Shown here one piece after another: positions 1 through 5,219 of a stretch of 5,692 bases of DNA (positions are counted from its first letter, which is position 1; each line of letters begins with the position of its first letter). The notes beneath the pieces are model-generated. The model had not been told where the DNA came from. It did no database searches and saw nothing but the letters and a program-made list of their open reading frames with translations. The translations under genes and the position numbers were made by a program. Origin of the DNA: an uncultured Eubacteriales bacterium (GTDB taxonomy: Bacteria > Bacillota_A > Clostridia > Oscillospirales > Oscillospiraceae); assembly GCA_900556015.1 (NCBI GenBank), contig USNH01000071.1, positions 1 through 5,692 on the forward strand, read 5' to 3'.

Positions 1-886
1 GGATCTATTGCTCAACCAATGCTATACCTTCAAAACGGACAGACATCACCTGATCTTCATGTCCGTGCAGGAGGAGCAGGACGATTGGGAAAAGCCGTAC
101 GCCTATATCATGTACATAGACATCGGGCCTATCACCCGCTATATCGTGACGCTGAACTGGGCGTTCTTTGGGGTGCTGCTGGCGATCTCCTCCGTCATGT
201 GCCTGCTGGGCTTCCGCTTCGGTCGTGATATTGAGAAGGAGGCGGAGCGGCAGCAGACCTTCTTCCAGAATGCCTCCCACGAGCTGAAAACGCCGCTGAT
301 GGCGATACAGGGCTATGCGGAGGGCATACAGGCGGGCGTGATGGACACAGGCAGCGCGGCGGAGGTGATCCTGGAGGAGAGCGACCGCATGACGGAGCTG
401 GTGGAGGAGCTCCTGGACATCTCGAAAATCGATATGGGGCGGCAGCAGCTTGCCCTTTCCGAGATGGATGTTCGGGAGCTGCTCTACGACAGCATACGCG
501 CCGTGGAGCCGGCAGCCGCCGGCGGCATCGCAATCGTGCCGGATTTCCCCGAGGAGCCCGTTATGGTCAGCTGCGATGATACCCGGCTGCGCAGAGCGGT
601 CACCAATATCCTGTCCAACGGCGTGCGCTATGCCCGCAGCGAGCTGCGCCTGACCTGCCGCGCGGACAGGCGGCAGGTGACGATACGCATACAGGACGAC
701 GGGGACGGCATCGCCGAAGCGGACCTGCCGCACGTCTTCGACCGCTTTTACATGGGCAAAAGCGGAAAATCCGGCATCGGCCTTGCCCTGACGAAGGAGA
801 TCATTCACCTGCATAAAGGGACGATCCGCGCTTACAACGGGGACACCGGCGCTGTTTTCGAGATATCCTTTCCAATGAGCAGATAA
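1..886 (+). CDS. Sensor histidine kinase, C-terminal part (5' truncated by window edge)
   Basis: This is the signalling half of a membrane two-component sensor kinase that autophosphorylates on histidine and passes phosphate to a response regulator. The reading frame is open to the left edge, so the true start and most of the sensor domain are missing. Residue numbers here count from the TTG at 8, which is not a proposed start. One membrane segment lies at about 46-69. The H-box holds His91 in SHELKTP, with the E92-x-x-T95 pattern of kinases that also act as phosphatases. The N-box is NILSN (200-204), G1 is DDGDGI (230-235), the F-box is about 242-248 (VFDRFY), and G2 is GIGLAL (256-261). Only about 20 residues separate the membrane helix from the H-box, so there is no room for a HAMP domain. 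The cognate regulator is not in the window and is probably upstream. The family is certain; the signal sensed is unknown. Confidence 0.95.
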   Translation, partial: DLLLNQCYTFKTDRHHLIFMSVQEEQDDWEKPYAYIMYIDIGPITRYIVTLNWAFFGVLLAISSVMCLLGFRFGRDIEKEAERQQTFFQNASHELKTPLMAIQGYAEGIQAGVMDTGSAAEVILEESDRMTELVEELLDISKIDMGRQQLALSEMDVRELLYDSIRAVEPAAAGGIAIVPDFPEEPVMVSCDDTRLRRAVTNILSNGVRYARSELRLTCRADRRQVTIRIQDDGDGIAEADLPHVFDRFYMGKSGKSGIGLALTKEIIHLHKGTIRAYNGDTGAVFEISFPMSR

Positions 887-1018
887 GAAGATCACCGCGC
901 CGCCTTCGAGCGTCCCTCTTGCAAAAAGGACGGGCCTGGAAAGAGTCTTTGCTGGTGCTGGGCGGAGAGTTTCCCGTGATTTCCTCTTGTGCCCACATTG
1001 TCAGAATGGAGTACATCT
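887..1018 (+). other. Intergenic gap after the kinase gene
   Basis: This 132-nt spacer separates the histidine kinase stop from the next gene. I see only a weak 5-bp inverted repeat, CGTCC at 911-915 with GGACG at 928-932. It has a 12-nt loop and no following T tract, so I do not call a terminator. TTGCTG at 949-954 resembles a -35 box, but no convincing -10 sits 16-18 nt downstream. The downstream gene may be read from the kinase transcript or from an unrecognised promoter. Confidence 0.4.
1008..1011 (+). promoter_or_regulatory. Ribosome binding site (GGAG) deciding the start at 1019
   Basis: GGAG lies 7 nt before the ATG at 1019. This supports that ATG over the in-frame GTG at 989, which has no purine-rich Shine-Dalgarno sequence in front of it. 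Confidence 0.8.
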
Positions 1019-1585
1019 ATGGACTGCAAAGCAAAAAAATATCTGCATATTTATGACTGGAACTACTGGTGGGGCTATTACCGCTGCGGCAAGGACTGGG
1101 AACCTTTCCATGCGGCGGAGTTTTCTCTTTCCGAGGACGAGGCGGGAAAGGCGCCCTTTTTCCACTTTGATTTCCATAACCTCCCTGCCCTTCACCAGAC
1201 CATTCTGGACGGTGAGTTTGTGGAGCCGGATAACCCGGATCATCCGCACTTTCTGGAGCAGGCAAGGCGGCTCAGAAGCGGTGAACAGGACTGGTTCGTC
1301 GGGGCGCTGTACTATCCGCTTTTTTCGCCGGAGATGCATTTCTGCAACGCCTCCGTCCGGAGCGGCGTCCCGCTGACACAGCTGCTTTCCCCGTCTGTAC
1401 CGCCCTATTACGGGGTGATCTTTCTCCGGGAGGAGCGCCCCCTCACTCCGGAGGTGCTGACGCATTGGGCGGAGACACTGTCCCAACCCCTGTTCGGCCA
1501 GCCGTTTTCCTGTACGCTTGCACAAGTCCCCAGCCGACAGGAGGCAATGGAGCAGTTTGAGAATGAGATGCGGCTGATGCGATGA
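1019..1585 (+). CDS. Uncharacterised soluble protein with an aromatic-rich N-terminus (188 aa)
   Basis: I do not recognise this family. The ATG at 1019 is chosen because GGAG sits 7 nt upstream. The protein has no signal peptide and no membrane helix, so it is predicted to be cytoplasmic. The N-terminus is unusually aromatic: Y8, Y12, W14, Y16, W17, W18, Y20 and Y21, eight aromatic residues within 14. More aromatic, His and Asp residues occur at 47-54 (PFFHFDFH) and 92-109. The middle has a Pro-rich turn (124-130) leading into a likely beta strand (YYGVIFLREE). The C-terminus (140-188) looks helical and charged and ends in ENEMRLMR. Base composition and codon use fit a real gene, and the strong ribosome binding site supports translation. 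It lies in the same direction between a sensor kinase and a membrane-protein pair, with no clear terminator on either side. A function cannot be given from the sequence alone. Confidence 0.8.
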   Translation: MDCKAKKYLHIYDWNYWWGYYRCGKDWEPFHAAEFSLSEDEAGKAPFFHFDFHNLPALHQTILDGEFVEPDNPDHPHFLEQARRLRSGEQDWFVGALYYPLFSPEMHFCNASVRSGVPLTQLLSPSVPPYYGVIFLREERPLTPEVLTHWAETLSQPLFGQPFSCTLAQVPSRQEAMEQFENEMRLMR

Positions 1586-1670
1586 ACGAGCGCCAGCCGC
1601 GCTGCCCGGCGGCAGATGCAAGGCCCCCAACGCCCTGCGGTTGCAGAATTACTTACAACGGAGAATATGC
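1586..1670 (+). other. Intergenic gap, no terminator or clear promoter
   Basis: This 85-nt spacer shows no stem followed by a T tract, so co-transcription of its flanking genes is possible. TTGCAG at 1641-1646 is a passable -35 hexamer. The hexamer 17 nt downstream (AATATG) matches a -10 box poorly and would overlap the translation start region, so I do not call a promoter. Confidence 0.4.
1660..1663 (+). promoter_or_regulatory. Ribosome binding site (GGAG) deciding the start at 1671
   Basis: GGAG sits 7 nt before the ATG at 1671. The in-frame TTG at 1641 would add ten residues (LQNYLQRRIC) but has no Shine-Dalgarno sequence and would itself cover this site. The ATG at 1671 is therefore preferred. 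Confidence 0.8.
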
Positions 1671-2195
1671 ATGACATTTGAAATTCACAGCAATATCACA
1701 AATCGATCTATGACCGTAGCTGCCCGCGCGATGCGCAAGGTGCTGCGGCGAAAGAGAAGCATTATGTGGGCCATCTTCGGCTGGAGCGTCTTTTTATTCA
1801 ACGCATTGCTGCTGATCCCATTCGATGGAGAGCCTTTTGCGCTTGATGTCAGAACGGTGACTTCCCTGCTGGTAGAGGTGATGCTGCTGTCCGTTCTGCT
1901 GTTTCAGGATCGATTCAATGGCATGATCGCCCGCAAAAACGCGCTGGCGGGCACAAAGGAATATCATGTCGCATTCGGCGAGGATTCCTATACCGTCGTT
2001 ACGGCGGCCACCACCTCCACATTCCGCTATGAACTGATCGACGCACTGGCTGAGTCGCAGGACTACATCATCCTTCTGATGAAGAAACGCTATGCGCAGC
2101 CTCTGGACAAGCGTACTCTTACCGGCGGGACGGTGGAGGAATTCAAACGATTTCTTGAGGAGAAGACCGGAAAGACATTCCGGCGTGTGAAATGA
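1671..2195 (+). CDS. YcxB-like small membrane protein (174 aa)
   Basis: The layout fits the YcxB-like family of Gram-positive bacteria: a short basic N-terminus, two membrane helices (about 31-50 and 61-79), then a cytoplasmic YcxB-type domain (about 84-172). That domain shows the family's usual order: beta strands around EYHVAFGEDSYTV (97-109), a YELIDALAES stretch (120-129), a hydrophobic strand YIILLM (132-137), a KKRYAQPLDKRTLTGGT segment (138-154), and an amphipathic end helix EEFKRFLEEKTGK (156-168). The molecular role of the family is not established. The start at 1671 is set by GGAG 7 nt upstream. The stop codon overlaps the next start as ATGA, so the two membrane proteins are probably made together. 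The family call rests on remembered pattern and topology, not on a search. Confidence 0.75.
   Translation: MTFEIHSNITNRSMTVAARAMRKVLRRKRSIMWAIFGWSVFLFNALLLIPFDGEPFALDVRTVTSLLVEVMLLSVLLFQDRFNGMIARKNALAGTKEYHVAFGEDSYTVVTAATTSTFRYELIDALAESQDYIILLMKKRYAQPLDKRTLTGGTVEEFKRFLEEKTGKTFRRVK
2167..2183 (+). repeat. Perfect 6-bp inverted repeat just upstream of the coupled start
   Basis: CCGGAA (2167-2172) and TTCCGG (2178-2183) are exact inverse complements around a 5-nt loop, AGACA. The stem ends 8 nt before the ATG at 2192, inside the last codons of the YcxB-like gene. It lies where a Shine-Dalgarno sequence for the next gene would be expected and may influence translation coupling. It may also be chance. 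Confidence 0.4.
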
Positions 2196-2956
2196 ACGAA
2201 TTTTCTATTACGCCCTTTCGCGGGCCGCATTTGCTTCTGCTTTTGCTTACGGCAGCGGCGGTGCTGCTCATATTCTTGCTGCTGCGCGGAAAACCGGAGG
2301 CACGTCGCTCCCGGTTTCTGATCGGCGTGTGCTTTTTTAATCTCGCGCTGTTTGCCGGCTACAAACTCTCACTGTCCATGGACGCAGCGTATATCCGTGC
2401 GTACTATCCCAATGGCTTCAACATTTTCAATGAGCTGCCGCTGCACCTGTGCAACATCAATCTGTTCCTGATCCCGCTGGGCGTGTGGAAGAGAAACCGC
2501 TCGATCATGGGCTTTTCATTCTTTGTAGCGCCCCTTGGCGCACTGATGGCGCTGCTCTTCCCGGAGCCTCTGTTCTCCGGCTTTTCGCTGTTCCTGCCGC
2601 GAATTTTTGGCTACTATGTGACCCACGCAATCCTTGTTGTCTGCGGCCTGAGTCTGGCGACGCTGGGCTTTTACCGCCCCGACCCCAAGGATATCCCGCG
2701 GATCCTCAAGACCTTTGGCCTGCTTGCCGTAGGCGCTCATCTTATCAATCTCCTGTTACGCCTCACGCTCTGCCCGGAGGCGAACTACTTCTTCACCTAC
2801 GGCGCGGAGATCGGCGTGCTCAAGCTGTTTTGGCGTATCATCCCGGTGCCGCTGCTTTACGGGCTGCCGGCACCGCTGATCCTTGCAGGCTATATGTACG
2901 CGGTCTGTGCGTTGTCCCGCCTGACGCAAAGGGCGGAAGAAGTGTCTTTTTCATAA
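2192..2956 (+). CDS. YwaF/TIGR02206-family integral membrane protein (TMEM164-related, 254 aa)
   Basis: This is a polytopic membrane protein with about seven helices, near residues 13-31, 42-60, 82-98, 104-123, 138-160, 171-191 and 214-241. It fits the YwaF/TIGR02206 family related to eukaryotic TMEM164. The most telling part is the LPLHLCNIN motif (82-90) at the start of helix 3, with H85, C87 and N88. A conserved-looking His at 145 (YYVTHAIL) lies in helix 5, and an EANYFF segment (196-201) precedes the last helix. Its length is close to what I recall for bacterial members. The ATG overlaps the YcxB-like stop (ATGA), and no good Shine-Dalgarno sequence precedes it, so translation probably depends on coupling to the upstream gene. 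The bacterial function is unknown to me. Human TMEM164 has been reported as a phospholipid acyltransferase, but carrying that activity over to this protein is speculation. Confidence 0.75.
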   Translation: MNEFSITPFRGPHLLLLLLTAAAVLLIFLLLRGKPEARRSRFLIGVCFFNLALFAGYKLSLSMDAAYIRAYYPNGFNIFNELPLHLCNINLFLIPLGVWKRNRSIMGFSFFVAPLGALMALLFPEPLFSGFSLFLPRIFGYYVTHAILVVCGLSLATLGFYRPDPKDIPRILKTFGLLAVGAHLINLLLRLTLCPEANYFFTYGAEIGVLKLFWRIIPVPLLYGLPAPLILAGYMYAVCALSRLTQRAEEVSFS

Positions 2957-2966
2957 AACAGGACAC

Positions 2967-3041
2967 AAAAAGCGGCCTTGGGCGCGATGAACTGCCCCGC
3001 TTTTCTGGTGGTTGGCAGTTGAACGCTGCCGGCCGCTTTTT
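2967..3041. terminator. Bidirectional terminator-like structure between convergent genes
   Basis: An exact 11-bp inverted repeat, AAAAAGCGGCC (2967-2977) and GGCCGCTTTTT (3031-3041), encloses 53 nt. A second exact 7-bp stem lies inside it: AACTGCC (2990-2996) with GGCAGTT (3014-3020). The A run on the left and T run on the right give a T tract on either strand. The site starts 11 nt after the stop of the plus-strand membrane gene and faces the end of the minus-strand dap operon, as expected for a two-way terminator. The loop is longer than in a textbook intrinsic terminator. A shorter alternative also exists: AAAAGCGG (2968-2975) with CCGCTTTT (2997-3004). Confidence 0.7.
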
Positions 3042-3052
3042 ATGCATCGGAC

Positions 3053-3077
3053 AAAGCGGAGCGCTTCTGCGCTCCGC
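3053..3077 (-). terminator. Probable intrinsic terminator of the dap operon
   Basis: GCGGAGCGC (3056-3064) and GCGCTCCGC (3069-3077) form a perfect 9-bp GC-rich stem around a 4-nt loop. Read on the minus strand, the stem is followed by TTTGT, a short U-rich tract, whereas the plus-strand side continues AGCAGG with no T run. It lies about 85 nt past the aspartokinase stop. It therefore looks like a weak terminator for the minus-strand operon, backed up by the larger structure at 2967-3041. Confidence 0.6.
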
Positions 3078-3161
3078 AGCAGGATATCAGAAAAGGCGGG
3101 CTGAGGCGCGCCGGGGAAGGAACAAGGTCAACAGAACCGAAGAAGGAGCGCGATCAAAGGC
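3078..3161. other. Rest of the convergent intergenic region, nothing recognised
   Basis: These 84 nt lie between the 9-bp hairpin and the aspartokinase stop. I see no further stem with a T tract, no promoter and no coding frame with a ribosome binding site. This part is presumably the 3' untranslated end of the dap operon transcript. Confidence 0.4.
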
Positions 3162-4478
3162 TCACTGGGGCGCTTCCGGGAAGAATTCACCGTGCACCGC
3201 GTGCACGGCTTTTTCATATTCCGGCTCGCTGATGCCAACGGTGATGTTGATCTCGCGCGTGCCCTGCACGATCATCCGCACGTTGATGCCGGCGCGTCCG
3301 AGCGCACAGAGCAGACGGCCGGAGACGCCCGGCCTTCCCGCCATGTCCCGTCCGACGATGGACACCATGGCAAGCCCGTCTGCAACGCAGATGCTGTCCG
3401 GGCGGACGGCGGCGGAAATGTCCGACAAAAGCGCCTCGCGGCAGGCGGAGACCGCCGCGGCCGGGGCGATGAACGAGATGCTGCCAAGCCCCGTTGCGAT
3501 GTGGTCAAAGGGGATCTCGTGCGTTTCGAGAACCGAGAGAATCCTGCGGCAGTAGCCTACGGCGCTGTTCATGTTTTCCTTCTCCACTTGTATGGAGCAG
3601 TAGCCCTTGCGCCCCGCGATTCCCGTGACGGGACAGGCGGAGGGAGGGCTCTGCGATGAGACGAGGGTGCCGGGTGCGTCCGGCTGCATCGTGGAGCGGA
3701 TGTGAATGGGAATGCCCATACGCCGGGCTGGCGTCACCGCGTCCTCGTGCAGCACGTTGGCGCCCATATACGCAAGCTCCCGTACCTCGTCATAGGCCAT
3801 GGCGGGAATCGCCCTTGCGCTGGGCACGATCGCAGGATCGGCACGGAAGATGCCGGGCACGTCCGTCCAGTTTTCGTAGGCGTCCGACCCGGAGGCGCTT
3901 GCCAGCAGCGCTCCGGAGATATCCGAGCCGCCGCGCGGCAGCGTGTGGATGCGGCCGTCCGCGCCGCCGCCGTAGAAGCCGGGCATGACGGCACGCTCCA
4001 TGTCGCGGAGCCTGCGCATTAGCGCCTGCTCCGCCAGCTTGTGCTGCGGGACGCCGTCAGCGTCAAAGAAGTGCAGCTCCGCCGGGTCGAGAAACGGCCA
4101 GTCCAGCAGGGCTGCCAGCATCCGCCCGCTGAGATATTCGCCGCGGCTGGCGCAGTATGCAGCAGACGCGCCGGAGCGCAGGTCCTTTTCGATCTGCCGG
4201 AGTTCTGCCTCCAGATCGATGCCGAGACGGAGCTCCTGCGCGATCTGCCGGAACCTCGCAGCGACAGGTGCAAAGGCAGTCTCGGGGTCTGCGCCTGTTT
4301 TTACAGCGGCATGGCAGTCATACAGCAGATCCGTCACCTTTTTGTCCTCCGCAGAGCGCTTTCCCGGGGCGGAGACCACGACAAAGCGCAGCTCCGGGTC
4401 TGCCGATACGATGCGCTTTACCTGCCGGAAGCGGGCTGCGTCTGCCAGAGACGTGCCGCCGAATTTTGCTGTTTTCAT
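3162..4478 (-). CDS. lysC: Aspartate kinase with two C-terminal ACT domains (438 aa, YclM-like)
   Basis: It phosphorylates aspartate with ATP to aspartyl-4-phosphate, the first step to DAP, lysine, threonine and methionine, in the cytoplasm. The kinase domain (1-275) carries KFGGTS (5-10), the SRGEYLS segment (111-117), RGGSD (182-186) and WTDVPG (204-209). Two ACT domains follow at about 283-350 and 366-433. The segments VVVSAPGK (33-40), EDKKVTDLL (44-52), YENWTDV and MAYDEVRELAYMGANVLHE resemble the Bacillus YclM/ThrD-type aspartokinase (about 450 aa) more than the DapG or LysC types, judged from memory. The ATG overlaps the dapB stop (ATGA), and AAGGGAG lies 7 nt upstream. It is the last gene of the visible dapA-dapB-kinase operon. 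The ACT domains imply allosteric control by end-product amino acids, but which ones cannot be read from the sequence. The symbol lysC is used in the general sense. Confidence 0.95.
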   Translation of the reverse strand: MKTAKFGGTSLADAARFRQVKRIVSADPELRFVVVSAPGKRSAEDKKVTDLLYDCHAAVKTGADPETAFAPVAARFRQIAQELRLGIDLEAELRQIEKDLRSGASAAYCASRGEYLSGRMLAALLDWPFLDPAELHFFDADGVPQHKLAEQALMRRLRDMERAVMPGFYGGGADGRIHTLPRGGSDISGALLASASGSDAYENWTDVPGIFRADPAIVPSARAIPAMAYDEVRELAYMGANVLHEDAVTPARRMGIPIHIRSTMQPDAPGTLVSSQSPPSACPVTGIAGRKGYCSIQVEKENMNSAVGYCRRILSVLETHEIPFDHIATGLGSISFIAPAAAVSACREALLSDISAAVRPDSICVADGLAMVSIVGRDMAGRPGVSGRLLCALGRAGINVRMIVQGTREINITVGISEPEYEKAVHAVHGEFFPEAPQ

Positions 4479-5218
4479 AGGGCGTCTCCCTTCAAAAGAT
4501 CGTCCATATCGTAAAGACCGGGCTGCCTGCCGCAGAGGAAGACTGCTGCCCGCAGCGCACCCTCCGCGAACAGCCGCCGGTCATGCGCCTCGTGCTTCAG
4601 ACTCAGCGTTTCGGCTCCGGTCGAGATCAGCACCTCATGGATGCCGGTCACACTGCCGAGGCGGATGGAGGATATGCCGATCTCGCTGTGGTTTCGCGGT
4701 GAAAAGCCGCTGCGGCCGCACACAAGCGCTGCCTCCGGCCGCTCTTTTTGAATGGCGGCGGCGAGCATACGCGCCGTGCCGCTCGGAGCGTCCGCCTTGC
4801 GGCTGTGATGCGTCTCCACGATCTCGATCTCCGCCTCCGGAAACAGGCGCGCGGCCTCGCGCACAAGGCCGCAGAGCGCCGCAATACCGAGACTCATGTT
4901 GCCGGAAAAAAAGACGGGGATCTGCTCTGAGGCGCGCTCGATGCGCGCGCGCTCCTGCTGCGTGTGTCCGGTGGTGCCGATCACGATGGGAAGGCCGTGC
5001 TCCAGCGCAAAGCCAAGCGCGCTTTCGGTCGCGGTGTGAAAGGAAAAGTCGAGCACGACGTCGGCAGATTCCCGGATCTCAGAAAAGGACGCAAACGCGC
5101 CGTTTCCGCTGCGGCTGACCATGGGCCCTGCGGTGCAGTCCGCAAATCCGGCGTCCAGCAGCGCGCGAAGCGCTCTGCCCATCGCGCCGTTTGCGCCGTG
5201 CAGAAGGATCCTTGTCAT
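4475..5218 (-). CDS. dapB: 4-hydroxy-tetrahydrodipicolinate reductase DapB (247 aa)
   Basis: This cytoplasmic enzyme reduces hydroxy-tetrahydrodipicolinate to tetrahydrodipicolinate with NAD(P)H, the second step of the DAP/lysine branch. The N-terminal Rossmann domain shows the nucleotide-binding loop GANGAMG (8-14), then VLDFSFHTAT (55-64) and VIGTTGHT (79-86). The catalytic and substrate-binding segment is ETHHSRKADAPSGTA (135-149), with His137, His138 and Lys141 and the DAPSGTA signature. The C-terminal part has IRLGSVTGIHEV and LKHEAHDRRLFAEGAL, typical of the family, and the length is close to usual. The ATG at 5218 is chosen: it begins MTRILLHGANG as in other DapB proteins, is preceded by a GGGG-type site 8 nt upstream, and starts 1 nt after the dapA stop. 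An in-frame GTG at 5227 would add three residues and overlap dapA; it is less likely. The stop overlaps the aspartokinase ATG by 4 nt. Confidence 0.97.
   Translation of the reverse strand: MTRILLHGANGAMGRALRALLDAGFADCTAGPMVSRSGNGAFASFSEIRESADVVLDFSFHTATESALGFALEHGLPIVIGTTGHTQQERARIERASEQIPVFFSGNMSLGIAALCGLVREAARLFPEAEIEIVETHHSRKADAPSGTARMLAAAIQKERPEAALVCGRSGFSPRNHSEIGISSIRLGSVTGIHEVLISTGAETLSLKHEAHDRRLFAEGALRAAVFLCGRQPGLYDMDDLLKGDAL
4486..4492 (-). promoter_or_regulatory. Ribosome binding site (AAGGGAG) of the aspartokinase gene
   Basis: AAGGGAG on the minus strand lies 7 nt before the ATG at 4478, within the last codons of dapB. It fixes the kinase start and means the kinase can be initiated on its own as well as by coupling through the ATGA overlap. 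Confidence 0.75.
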
Positions 5219-5219
5219 C

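Noticed and set aside
5..895. Long minus-strand open frame (296 codons) antisense to the histidine kinase
   Set aside because: The plus strand carries all kinase motifs in order. The antisense translation shows no recognisable domain and is His/Arg/Leu-rich, as expected for the reverse of GC-rich coding sequence. No convincing ribosome binding site or neighbouring operon supports it.
911..932. Inverted repeat CGTCC/GGACG as a terminator after the histidine kinase
   Set aside because: The stem is only 5 bp with a 12-nt loop and no following T tract.
989..1018. GTG at 989 as an earlier start of the 188-residue protein
   Set aside because: No Shine-Dalgarno sequence precedes it, whereas the ATG at 1019 has GGAG at the ideal 7-nt distance.
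1641..1670. TTG at 1641 as an earlier start of the YcxB-like protein
   Set aside because: It has no Shine-Dalgarno sequence, and the extension would cover the GGAG that serves the ATG at 1671.
2449..3555. Plus-strand open frame of 368 codons running across the convergent junction
   Set aside because: It overlaps the YwaF-like gene in another frame, crosses the terminator structures and then runs antisense to the aspartokinase. Its translation is low-complexity Ala/Arg/Pro-rich with no domain.
3985..5118. Plus-strand open frame of 377 codons antisense to the aspartokinase and dapB
   Set aside because: The translation is Arg/Ser/Ala-rich without domain features, and both minus-strand genes here are certain. 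It is a by-product of GC-rich codon bias.
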